DNA from: Pseudisothecium myosuroides
Lineage: Eukaryota > Streptophyta > Bryopsida > Hypnales > Lembophyllaceae
Reading direction: 5' to 3'
NCBI GenBank assembly: GCA_951799445.1
Contig: OX637294.1
Coordinates: 20,113,452-20,177,451 of the forward strand
Length of the DNA stretch: 64,000 nt
The notes beneath the pieces are model-generated. The model was not told where the DNA came from. It saw nothing but the letters and a program-made list of their open reading frames with translations, and searched no databases. Below, one piece after another: positions 1 through 10,892 of this stretch. Every line of letters starts with the position of its first letter. Position 1 is the stretch's first letter. Made by a program: the position numbers and the translations under genes.

Positions 1-1485
1 GACCATTCCAATCTTCCAGTTCATTCGTAGCTTGTCCTCTCGAGATCGATTGCTATTTCAGCATCATGACTCAGATATCCAGCTTTGCAATGGACACTCT
101 CGCAGTGCTATCGATGCTTTTGATTCTGAGCAGCTCTGTTGATGGTAAGACAATCATTCCATTAATCCCCTGGGAGATTACCTCTGGTTCCGGATTGCCA
201 TTTCCAGCTTACAGTGTTGTGCAAATTCAAGTAGTACTCCGTAAACTATTGCAAGATATTTTAGTAAGTTAAGCAAAGAGAATCTCCCTGTGGATCATGA
301 GATGGAAATGAACTAATTGTTGCATATATGATTGTGCAGGTACCTTTATCAACGTGAAAAACAAGTGCGGGAAGGTGCTGACAGCATGCGATGCAGCAGG
401 CGAACCTGGCTCACCAGGATTCATGGCAACCAAATGTTACGTTCTGGAAGCCTCTGGAGGCTCTCGCCGGCGAGACTTTGGAAGTAAATGGACTGGGGGC
501 TTGATTTGGGGATTTCCAGGCTCCAACAACGACCCCGTACAGGGCGACAAAGCCAAGAGGGTGGCCAACAAAATGGAAATGACCACCAACAAAAATGGGC
601 TAGACTATTACAACCTGAGCAACAAGGTACGTACTTCAATGCTCGTCCTTACTTCTAAATCACGTTCATGATTCATTTTACCTCATACTTTTGCACATTC
701 AATTCTCGGCAAAACCCTGTGTACTATACAGTACAGTACAGTGCACTTTGCTGATGTATTTTGCCCAATTCGCTTCTCCAACTCAAATTTAGCACTTAAA
801 CTTGGAGTTGGAAATCTGAAGTAATAGATAGACTTACTGTTGAACTAGACAGCATCCTCAGCAGCCATCGATGGATTGCTCACATGCACCTAAGTATAAT
901 AGTCTTGAGTATGCATAACGAGCAAGCGATAGTCCAGTGTGAGTTTTTCATCCGCATTTGTTCGAAAGCCATGTTGAATCCAAAACTTGTGTTACATCAG
1001 CAGTAGATTAGGACATCTTTGTAAAACGGGACTCATGTCAAACTCACACCAGATATCAGAATCTCCTACCTTAGCAATCACAACAGGACATCGACAGCAA
1101 TTGCGAACTTGGTAATTAATGAAAAAGCATGGACTACGAATATGTATGCAATCGATCTGTTGTGTACGTGCAGGATGGGTACAATCTGCCCCTTCTGGTG
1201 AACCCCACAGGCAAAGTGACGAGGTCGGGGATTCACTGCGGGACGCTGGTTTGCCGAATCCCCAACCTGAAGAAACGGTGCGGGAATCCCAACAAATTTT
1301 CTGGGCGTCCAGCGTTCGGCTGCAAGAACGTGGACGGCGGAGGCACGAGCCCCACTTCGGGCACGCAGTTCTTCAAGAATCCCTGCATGTCGTCCTACTC
1401 CTTTTCCACGGACGATAAGAATGATGTCTACGGATGCGAGACGGGAACCAACTATGAAGTGGTCTTCTGTCCCTGAAACTCTAAA
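1..1485 (+). repeat. direct segmental duplication, left copy (pairs with 28128-29592)
   Basis: Positions 1 to about 1485 match 28128-29592 base for base over the 5' leader, exon 1 and intron 1, with few changes in intron 2. Similarity stops just after the stop codon. The left limit is outside the window, so the original unit is longer than seen here. Confidence 0.9.
66..1476 (+). CDS. small thaumatin-like protein, copy 1 (TLP1)
   Basis: Three exons with GT..AG borders: 66-144, 340-626 and 1174-1476 (phases 1 and 0), encoding 222 residues. Residues about 1-26 form a hydrophobic signal peptide, so the product should be secreted. The mature part starts TFINVKNKC and ends YEVVFCP. In between are the family-like segments KWTGGLIWGF (compare GRIWGRTGC) and DGYNLPLLV. 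I count ten cysteines, as in the small TLP subclass with five disulphides, not the sixteen of full-length thaumatins. Known family role: apoplastic PR-5-type stress or antifungal proteins, some binding beta-glucans; the activity of this one is inferred. The ATG at 66 is chosen because it begins the signal peptide and is conserved in the copy at 28193. The promoter lies mostly left of the window. Confidence 0.85.
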
Positions 1486-2636
1486 ACTGCAGTCCTAAAA
1501 CAGCAGTAGAGAACAGAGAGCTTCGAAAGCAGAGTGATGGCCGGAGACTTGAGGATACATTCTATATAGATCTTCTGTTTTGTTGTAGCACAACACTCCT
1601 CTTCCTTGACAAAAAGAATCTCAAAAGCTGTCAATTATTTTTAAGGACTTTATAAGCTTTGTTTCCCTCTTGTTTCGAGGTATTGTAATTACTTCAGAAA
1701 TCCTGTGTTGTGAGACTCCTACCTCTTTCCACATGTTATAGTTGTAGGCATGCTCGTCGCAAGCATTCTTGAACTTTAGGGTCTGGGTTTCCGTTGCCTC
1801 CCATGCATTTTGGTCTCTTCTTATTGTTAGAAACAAATGAGAACTCTAAAATGAATCCTGCGGAAATTTCATCCCAAGTGATATTGTAGGAGGGACACGC
1901 TTGTCTGCTTGATCAAGAATGTTATGATAACTCTCTAGAACAATTTGACATTCCCAAGTGTTGTAGAATTGAATGATGTAGATTAGAATTGAATGGAGTA
2001 TGTCAGATGTTTGCGGCAAATGTTTTGTGTTTGTTCCTTAGTTCCAAGTGGGACACCCTTGGCTAAATATTTGTCTGCGGCCACGGATCTTTAAATGGAA
2101 ATGGGGTTCGACTCAGCTTGTTTTTTTTCATTTTTGAAGAAGTGCCATAGTGGCGATATAAAATGTTATAGTGGTGCTCCAAATTGCAACATTCATCCAC
2201 TTATTGGATGTATAGTATGGTTTTCATCCACAATTAGGCAATTTCATCTAATATATTTTTTAATTTCAAAGTTGTCTGGAGATTTCATCCAATTTTTTTG
2301 GCATTTTTTATAACCTTTTTTAGCAAGATTTTTTTTTCTGGTGCAATCTGGCACCAGAAAGCCAAAAAAAAAGCCCCAGTTCGACTGTCATTCAGAGTGG
2401 TCTATAACCTCCCACTTAGAAATTGCGTAAGAAACTTTTATGTAATGATAAACATTATATCTCAATAGATTTTGCAATTGTTCCTAAAGATCTCTCCTCA
2501 TCTCTATACCGATCTCCCAGAAATTGCACAAATAGTATCCTATACCTTCCAGCAACAAATGTTGACAAATTTCAGAAGAATTCACAAGAATTGCTAACTA
2601 TAAAATGAGCACCAATAGTTGTGAGAGTTTCCCATT
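1486..2636. other. intergenic, no gene seen
   Basis: Unique AT-rich DNA after TLP1. Short open frames here have no recognisable protein signature. It probably includes the TLP1 3' UTR in its first few hundred bases. Confidence 0.5.
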
Positions 2637-2946
2637 ATGGCCAATTTCATTAAAATGGCAGTATTCCGTTAATTTGGCACTTTTAGCAGTTCAGACTGCC
2701 CAGTGTGAACTGTTTTTTGTGTACCAAAATCTATACTTGTATTAGATTTTTGAAATCTATAGTTGTCCTAGATATTTAAAATCTATACCAATCCTAGATT
2801 TTTCAGACTGCACAATCTGAAATCTCTGTCAGGCCTAGATTTCTGAAATCTAAAAATGACCTAGATGTTAGCAATGTACACTTGTCCTAGATGTCATGGT
2901 GTGAAAATGGCACATGGAATACCGTCATTTTAATGAAATTCGCCAT
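2637..2946. mobile_element. short MITE with 25-30 bp terminal inverted repeats
   Basis: The left end carries CCAATTTCATTAAAATGGC at 2641 and the right end its near-exact reverse complement up to 2944. The repeats extend outward to ATGG/CCAT and inward into GTATTCC/GGAATAC. The inside (about 250 bp) has repeated 'CTAGAT' and 'AAATCTA' words and no coding potential. A relative lies at 42107-42300. Confidence 0.75.
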
Positions 2947-3246
2947 GCCATACACAAAAAGTTCTTCTCATGAATAACCCTGGAATGCCGTTGCCGGCAT
3001 TTTGTATCCGAAGAGTGACTTTGACAAGGTTTGATGGACGAAAATTATTTTTTTTTAAATCCTCTAATTTTTCTTTGGGGGAGTAGCTTGAATCCTCACA
3101 AAAAAACATTCTCTAAAATTGGGAAAGTCTATTGACCAGGTTCTGTGCATCTTTCCTTAGACTTTTGGGAACAATGGCCCTAGGTTAATAATGTTACGTG
3201 GGTGCTCGTTCTCAGTCATTTGAGTAATACACACAGGGAGCTCATG

Positions 3247-3420
3247 TTGGGTTTCCCGTGGGGAAAACGGGGAAAATTCCCGGTGATTCATAGTGTTTCG
3301 AAGGGAACACTGGGAAATTTTCTCTCACATCGGGAAAAATGAGACTCACCGGGAAATTACATTACAACACTGGGAAAAAGTCACAGGGAACTCATAGGGA
3401 AACTTTGGTGTCATGCAATG
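3247..3420. repeat. GGGAAA-rich degenerate repeat
   Basis: Many scattered GGGAAA and CGGGAA words. Similar wording occurs at 25620-25840 and 27176-27350, suggesting one dispersed repeat family. Confidence 0.45.
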
Positions 3421-3439
3421 AAGGAAGAATGAAAAATTG

Positions 3440-3795
3440 CTTTTTGGATGGATGAAACTAATCAACTTGGATGGATGAACATGAATGAAAATTTGCATTT
3501 TAGATGGATGAAATTATCAACTGAGATGAATGTAAAAGGATGGAAACTTGTATTTTGGATGGATGAAACTATCAACTTGGATGGATGTAAAAGGATGGAA
3601 ACTTGTGTTTTGGATGGATGAAATTATCAATTTAGATGGATGTAAATGAATGAAAAATTGTTTTTCTGCATGGATGAAATTTTCAACTTCAATGGATGTT
3701 AAGGGATGAAAAATTGTATCAAGTTTGGATGCAATTGCAATATTTGATGGACGAACACGGATGGAAAAGAGATTGACATTTCAGTATTTGATAGA
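3440..3795. repeat. minisatellite, about six units of 55 bp
   Basis: The unit is near 55 bp and contains GGATGGATGAAACTATCAAC followed by TTGGATGGATG and a GGATGGAAACTTG-like end. The middle two units are closest; the outer ones are degenerate. Confidence 0.8.
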
Positions 3796-4154
3796 TGAAC
3801 ATCGTAGCTTCTAACTACTGTACTGAACAGAATCGGCATGTCCATGCAGTTCTGCAACTGCCAGGAGAACTATAACAGGCACTCACACATCTAGGAAGAC
3901 TCAGTTTATCACCTCTCATTCTACAAGAGGAATGCTGCCATGAGACAAATTCCTCAAAAAGAAACTGAACGTCAAAAGCAGCGTGATCCTTCATGTACGT
4001 CCTCAATGCGGTCGGGGATGAGAGCCTTGCATGCCGCATTGTACTGGCAACCATTCACCTTCTGTAAGTTGTTAATTCTGCAAGCAAGAGCTCATTTGAC
4101 AAAAGAATCAGTTGACAAAACATGAAAGCTTGTTATTCAAGCATACTTACAGCT

Positions 4155-4715
4155 CGGGGGGGCACCTAGTATTTTACTACAAACCACGTGCAAACAAGTG
4201 GTTTCTAATGAACTATAATTTCAACTTAAAATTTTGAGGGTTGCTTAATAATGACTATAGGTTTCTATTGCCAAAATTTCAAACTAAAATAATAGTTGAA
4301 ATGATTTGTACAAGAGGTTGAAAATGGCCTAAAACGGCATGTTTTTCAACTCAAATATTTATAGAGATCACATTTAGATGACCATTGCATCTATACTCAA
4401 CTCAAAATGAACTTTCAATAGAGAGCTATTTTTAGGAATTTTTTGTTCATTTTTTAGACAATTTTTTAGGATATAATATAGGGGTGTGAAAGTTATTTTT
4501 CAGTTGTACAGTGTATCTAATTACTTCAAAAATTTGTAACTAATTATCATTAACAAATAAAAATATCAATAATTCAAAACATAAACTTTTGAAGTAGGAA
4601 AATCTAGTCATATTTTTTTTTTTTCATTTTATTTAAATTTTAGGATATAATATAGGGGGTCCAAAGTTTTGTTCGCACGTGTTTTCTAATGGACACTCTA
4701 AGTGACCCCCCCAAG
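4155..4715. mobile_element. MULE-like MITE with 10-bp target duplication
   Basis: The ends read CGGGGGGGCACCTAG (left) and, as reverse complement of the right, CTTGGGGGGGTCACTTAG. A second inverted match, CACGTGCAAACAA against CACGTGCGAACAA, lies inside each end. ACTTACAGCT is present immediately outside both ends (4145-4154 and 4716-4725). A 10-bp duplication fits the 9-11 bp of Mutator-like elements. There is no coding capacity; GGATATAATATAGGGG occurs twice inside. Confidence 0.75.
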
Positions 4716-5127
4716 ACTTACAGCTTATTCATAGACTCCATGTAATTTAGGCCCTCACTTCCCCGTTAACAGGAACGACACAATTTTACAGTAGTTATCA
4801 CATACTAACATTGAATAAATTGGGAAGTGAAAGGCAGGTGAGATCCTAGATAAAGATCAGAAAAGAGAAAGTCAGTCCTTCTAGGGCTTGTAGAGTGTCA
4901 TTCAAATATTCACAGCAAAGAGTCGATACTTCCCGCGCATGTATAAGCAATTGACTTAACATTTGAACAAAGTGAGGAAATATTTACACCGGCAATAAAT
5001 CAATAACTCATTGGGGATCGAAACAACTCAGCAGCACTAGAAAACATGAATTCCCGACCAGACTCAACAGAGAAAATATAAATTATTCCGGATTGACCAA
5101 CTGAGATTATGATATTGGGTTCAGGGT
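4716..5127. other. intergenic, nothing recognised
   Basis: About 400 bp between the MITE and the transporter remnant, with no coding or repeat signal I can support. Confidence 0.4.
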
Positions 5128-5141
5128 TCAGAGTTTTACCT

Positions 5142-5882
5142 GCACGCCAACTCCAGCAGTGAGAGCCAGCCGAGTGGGTTTGTAGGAGATTAGTTGCAAG
5201 ATTGCTTGCAAAGATGAACCTGATCGATGTTCCTCTTCAGCTGCAACTGCAGCATGAAGCTCCTCCACTTCCTGTTGCACATCCGCAGGATTCGTGTGTA
5301 CTTTCTTCAGTACCTTCATGGCCTCATCGTGCCTTTCCTGCAAATACTGAAGAATCACCCCTCCTCTTGAAATTTGTCATCTTAAGAGCAGGAGAAATAC
5401 TCTTCTACTGGTTAAATATTACCTGATATATTAAAGTATCCAATCAAGAGCTACAACCATTCAGGGAGTTCCCAGAACCCTTCCTCACAGACATGTCAAA
5501 AACTCTACAACTAAGTTGGAGATTGGTAGGAAAACATGATGAACCCTCAGATTATGTTGAGACCTATCCAAAGGGTTCACTAGTACAGATTATTCATTAT
5601 TGCAACCAGAAATAACAACCCATGCTATCCTTCGTCCGTCTTGCCGCGCTCGATGAGGCTGTTGGGAGTCTCGAGGCAGATGAGTCCGCCCAGCGTGAAC
5701 AACACAGCGGGCACGGCAACCAAGTCAAGCGAGACCTGCCAGCCGTTGGGATGCATGTGGTTGGTGCCGTAGCTGATGAGGTTGGCCACCAGGATGCCGA
5801 TGGTGGTGGCTAGCTGGAACATGATGTTCAGCCCCCCGCGCAGCTTCGCTGGCACCATCTCCAACAGATACAAAGGCACGCA
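5142..5882 (-). pseudogene. hexose/H+ symporter (STP family) gene remnant
   Basis: Two minus-strand coding blocks. Block 1 (5882-5625) starts after a good acceptor and reads [19 protein letters not shown], then [14 protein letters not shown], then [10 protein letters not shown]. This is the central part of plant sugar transport proteins of the major facilitator superfamily. Block 2 (5342-5142) has a canonical acceptor and donor and covers the intracellular loop up to TAGVGVQ. Block 1 runs into TAG with no GT donor at the expected place (the sequence there is GAAG then GATAGC). Both blocks encode the ERG-to-leucine stretch, so they overlap in family coordinates. The first helices and everything after helix 7 are absent on this strand. 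Broken or chimeric; a rare functional splice form cannot be excluded. Confidence 0.75.
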
Positions 5883-5888
5883 CTGCAA

Positions 5889-6640
5889 TCATTCAGCATA
5901 CAATTGAATATCACCAATTTATAAAGACAATTTGATCACACAGTTCGGAAATTCGTTGCGTTTGTGTAATCAAGACAAAAATTGTGTAAAGGCGGATTTA
6001 CATTGTGTAAAAACGGACTACCTTGAAGGATGTGATACCTTCCAAATCCGGTGACTTGCATGCCAAGAAATCAATAGTCAGAAGGCTACACGAGTATGGA
6101 TTGATATCTGCACTAACCATGACATTACAACAACTGAAAAATTACAAGCATATGGATCGTCATCAAACCAAAACATGAGTATCTACACAGAAGAGAATGA
6201 GAATATTGTACACTATGTGCTAAATCAGATCGGAGATTGAAAATTAACCAAGCTCCCAAGACTGAAAATATTGAACAGATTTAGTTCTACTTTCAAACTT
6301 CTCAGCAGTGGGCTTCGAAAAATACCGAAATCCATGATGTCCATGAAAGCAGAGCAGTCAAAGACTACATTTCAATACCGTCAATGCAAAAGCATCTCCA
6401 ATGTTCTATTCACAACTATCACCTCACAACTTTCAAGCTTTTTCAATGAAATGAAGGGGATGTCTCCCCCATCACTGACATACTTAATTGATTTCCATCT
6501 TTCTACTGCATCCTCCACGATTGATGTCCACAAAATTATTAGGAGCCTAATTTTACTGAAAACCATGTTAACAGGGAAGGGAACTCTAATGAAAAATGCC
6601 CCTAAAAAAATTGTACTCACCAGAAATACAAATTTGCACT
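5889..6640. other. intergenic, no gene recognised
   Basis: Frames on both strands at 6271-6681 show no family signature and look like chance reading of AT-rich DNA. No N-terminal exons of the transporter were found here. Confidence 0.4.
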
Positions 6641-7444
6641 TCATGTATCCCTCAATTTGGCTGGTACTCGTCTTTTTCTAGGTCCCAAACTCTGTGGGAC
6701 AACCTCTTCAGTGGCACCTTCTTCTACATTTGCATCAGGACGTGCAATATGTAGGGCTGCCTGTGAGCATGCCCTTCCTTCCACACTTGCCACAAATGAT
6801 GTATTGGCAGGCATTATTGCTAAAGTTTTGTTGCTCAGTTCTTCCCCTGTCAATCTTTGAGCTCTGGGAACACTTCTACCACTTTTTCGATAATGCTTAA
6901 TTTCAAAGGCATACTTCAAAATATCACATCCTCTCCACGAAAGTTTTATACCATCTTCCGGAAAGTTTATATCCACTACTTTATCATCAATGTCAATGGA
7001 CGACCGCATTTCACGACAATAACTACGCAATCTCTTAGTGAACTGTTGATTCCATCGTAGTGATGGCGAATTTAAAAACTCATCAACAAATTCACTCTTA
7101 CCTGGCATAAACCAATTGCGAACAACTTCTTGGTTCCGTTTCAATGTCTTGTACTGCTTCTTAAAACAATGGTGTTGCTTTAAGAAGCTTTTCCCCCATT
7201 TAATGTCTCGTGCAAGACCTTTAGGTCTTAGCCCATAAACTCTATCATAAAGAGTCAGCTCTGGAAGTTGTGGCAATAACCACAGACGAGAATTTGAACA
7301 TTCTTGTACAACTTCATTCCCTCCCACATTAGGAATATTCCCTGTGGCCTCCACAGCCTGTAGTCCTCTAGGAACTCCACACTCACTGCACCATTTTGAT
7401 GATGCTCTAAGAAATTGCACTCCGCAGGCATCACAAAATGCCAT
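6641..7444 (-). CDS. orphan protein with N-terminal zinc ribbon
   Basis: Uninterrupted 267-residue frame beginning with ATG at 7444. Residues 4-22 form a C-X2-C-X11-C-X2-C ribbon (CDAC, then CSEC), likely to bind one zinc. Residues about 70-115 are rich in Lys, Trp and aromatic residues. Residues 240-260 contain GPRKRRVPAK, a basic patch that could act in nuclear import. I do not recognise the family. The codon pattern (a long frame in AT-rich surroundings) supports a real or recently real gene. It may be one exon of a longer gene, or cargo or a relic of a transposon. No neighbour helps to assign a role. Confidence 0.55.
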   Translation of the reverse strand: MAFCDACGVQFLRASSKWCSECGVPRGLQAVEATGNIPNVGGNEVVQECSNSRLWLLPQLPELTLYDRVYGLRPKGLARDIKWGKSFLKQHHCFKKQYKTLKRNQEVVRNWFMPGKSEFVDEFLNSPSLRWNQQFTKRLRSYCREMRSSIDIDDKVVDINFPEDGIKLSWRGCDILKYAFEIKHYRKSGRSVPRAQRLTGEELSNKTLAIMPANTSFVASVEGRACSQAALHIARPDANVEEGATEEVVPQSLGPRKRRVPAKLRDT

Positions 7445-10316
7445 CTCTGTTCAAGAGACAAAAAAGAATTCAGATCACCAATTAATATCATTGAAAAAGC
7501 TTGGTCAAAAAAATTGAGGCCCTAAACAGCTTGGGAGACACCGGAGCTCACAAAGCTATTTCAAAAAATTTGCTATACAGAACTAGTAACACATGTTCAT
7601 CATTGCATTCTTGCTTCTAATTTCAACAATTCATTATAAATTCATCCTTCACAACATATACGATATAACAAGGATTCAAATCCTCTGCATAGAAATAAGA
7701 ATGAGAACCACAAATAAAAAATAGAGGTGTCACTCACCTCTTACCTCTCCACTTACGCAGTTCTTAGTGAGCTCAAAAATGGGAGGTTCTGAAATGGGCA
7801 AGTCCTGGACTCACTTTCTTTTGGCGTTTTGTGAGCTTCTATAATATTACCTTGCCCTTTTGCAACTTAGCAGAAGTACAAGTCGGTAATTTAATGCAAC
7901 TTAAAGGTGTTCAATGGTGAAGGTTTTAAATGGTCAATGTATCATGTGGTTGCGACTTCTACTCCTCTACCACTTCGCAATCTCAAAACATAACGTTTTA
8001 ATTTATTTTTTATTTTACATTGGAATGTCTGCATTGGTTGATATTTACTTCATTTTCATTTTCAGATCGACAGGTAATATCCAAACGACACGACAATTAT
8101 GATGGCAACGTTAGTACAGGAGCCGTGATTTTCATCCATTTTTCATTAAATGTTTTTAGTTCATAAAATTGCCAAGTTCATCAAATTCGGTGAAATTTGG
8201 CTCAAAATTCAGAGGAAGATGCAAACCTTTCATGTTCTTCAGTGGAATATGCTTACCTCGCTGATTTGGTGGTACCGTAAGCTTCCTGGTTGAAGTAGAA
8301 TGCTTGATTTTGCTGTAGCTCAAACACAGCACCTTCAGCTTCTTGTTGTTTTCCTGTTGAAGGCATTCAAATTGAAGGTATCGATCTTTCAACACAGTTT
8401 TTCTACACACGGTTTTGGAACAAAAATAGCCTTAAACTTCTCTGTAGAGTCAAATTAAAAATGAACATACTCATATTAAAACAAAAAGAATCACAATGTG
8501 GATCACCCTGCCTTAGGACTGAGCATGTTTGAAACTGAAATGAAGAAGAGATACTCTGGAAAACACAAAACTTTCAAAGAATCGCATGAATTGATCCAAA
8601 GAATCATGCCGTGCAAGTCTTGTTTCACTATTGCCCTTCAAGTATTCAATGACAACATTAAAACAGTACACGTACCTGTTGCCTTAAATTGGAATGCCTC
8701 TGAGGATGCAAGGCGGTGGAGGAATACACACCAAAGTGGGGCTTCAACAACAATGCGGCGAAGAAAAGAAACCCTAAATCATGAAAGTGGCCATAAATCA
8801 TATTAGCGGCACCATAACATTCTAAAAAAAACTTAATTACTACAGAGTAATATTTTCAGGTGACAGTGCACTTACCCTTCCCAAGAAATCGTTGCACACA
8901 CTAACCTACGAATGACTTTACTGTACAAACGAAAAAGTCCATTATTGCTCCAATTATTGGAGCTTCCATGTCCACCATGCTCGTTAGACTTGAAGGGTTG
9001 GGAGGAGAAGGGTGCCTTCTCTAATTCTTCTACCTTTCGCATACTAGCTCTCAAGTATTGTTTTCTAGTAGTGGTTACGGTACGGGTATTAGAGAACTTG
9101 TAACGGAGTATTTGTAGTTTTCACTAAGGAACCGATGGACCTTTGCAAGCGCAGGGAGCCCTAGAAAGGGAAATCTAGCGTGCAAGACTGGCATGGCTTG
9201 AAGGATAGCAAGAATTTATAGACACCTATTGCGATTTGGGATGGGAACCTTCGGCTCTCGCGCTGCATGCACGGTAGATAGGGTGTTCAGTTCGTGAGGC
9301 ACGATTGGGAGGGGAGGACCATTCGTTTGGCTACACGCAACACGTATTGTTCAAAGAAATTAATGCAATGCTATCTTCATCAACTGGAAAGATCTGGAGC
9401 CTTCAGGCAGCGTTGCACAACCATCCGCTCATCCACAGCAAGCAAGGCGTGTGTGAACAGGTCCATATCCTTGCTTCTTATTTTCTTGTTTCAGGGCTTT
9501 GTAAAGTGGTGAAAACAAATTAGTTAGAAGGTAGTAATTAAGGGGACCAATAATAATTGATTTGGATGAATTCGTGATTGATCAAGAAATTAATTACATT
9601 AAATTAGGAAATAAAAATTAGAAAATAATTTAGATTTCATTAGCTAATTAAATAAATTCTTGAGGAAAAAACAATTGCTGTTGAAATTCAAATACAAAAG
9701 CTTGAGTATTTTTTAGAGGCCAATTTTACCAGAGTACCCTTAGTACAGGTCAGATCGGCATACATAAAGTCATCTCTATAAATAATTGTCATATGTCAAC
9801 TTATGAATGGATGGTATGACGCCTTGTGGACCCCTGAAAATCTGACATGGAATTTCTTCACATTCAATGATTTAGTGGCTTTAGAGGATGAAGTGGAAGA
9901 GTGGCTGCATAAATATGTGGTTTTTTGGTATGCATTATGGAAGTGGTTTCCATAAAGGCTTAGTTGTACATGCAGTATGTTTTCTCAAATATATCATGAA
10001 GAATAGTGTGAGCTTCTTTCAACTACTAATTTTATTTCTTACACCCTAAAAAATCTTGCCAAAATGGCCTTCAAATAAATTTACCACTATCAAGCTAAAC
10101 TCTGCCATTTAGTATTTGATATACAAAATTTTGATATTTTCCACATGTGCAATAAGTTCTTCTATACATATTGATTACTTCAAAAAATTTGGATAAAAAA
10201 TAACATTGATGTGATTTTGGAAAGTAAAATGAGCAAATAATCCTTTACATCAATTATATCAATTACACCCACGTAAAAAAAATCTGAATTTCGCAATTTA
10301 AATTACAAGTCCATAA
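7445..10316. other. intergenic, AT-rich, nothing firm
   Basis: Short frames at 8156-8410 (minus) and 8498-8806 (plus) lack any recognisable domain. From 9540 onward the DNA becomes strongly AT-rich. Confidence 0.4.
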
Positions 10317-10892
10317 TTAAGCCCTAAAGGACCAGAGGATTCTCTAGAGTTCTAAAATTTTGAAGATCTATTATAAAAATGCTATTTAGAACAATATTTT
10401 TATGACAATTTTCAATAAATAGTTGTAAAATATGATTTATAGATCACATCCATATGGTTAGATCAACAAATATATAAAGCAATATTTTACAATAAAATGT
10501 GAAGCTAGAAATTGAAAATTCCTTCTAAAATCAATTTTAGATTGATTATTTATGATTTCTACAATAATTTATTGAATAAGTTCAAAATACTAAGTTCTAA
10601 TTATAGTGATTTTTGAATATTTTTATTTTACTTTTTGATTCAAGTCATTCTTGAAGGGTCATTGTTTGAACTAAATAAATTACTTTTTGAGGTTAGACGT
10701 ACCAATACCTTTTGAATTATAGAACATTTGCAATGCAAATTCTTCATAATCCATATCATACAAATGTTGAAGAACTAACACAATTATTATTTTTTTAAAT
10801 TGATGGATGAAAAAAAGTATTTTGGTGAGTTCGGGATGTGTTTTTGTTTATTCATTGTTCAAAATTTGCAGTCATGGTCCTCAAGGGATTAA
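10317..10892. mobile_element. TTAA-flanked inverted-repeat element (short copy)
   Basis: The left end is TTAA followed by GCCCTAAAGGACC; the right end is GGTCCTCAAGGGA followed by TTAA. The ends are reverse complements apart from single mismatches. No coding region. It belongs to the same family as 20114-20908, 30481-31400 and 35105-36035. Confidence 0.65.

Noticed and set aside
1119..1418. 99-aa plus-strand frame overlapping TLP1 exon 3
   Set aside because: It overlaps the TLP exon in another frame; the cysteine-rich TLP reading is the real one.
3421..3795. CRISPR-like array
   Set aside because: The repeats are contiguous 55-bp units without unique spacers, in a plant nuclear context.
8156..8806. 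Possible small genes on both strands
   Set aside because: No domain, no splice partners and no codon signal; composition alone explains them.
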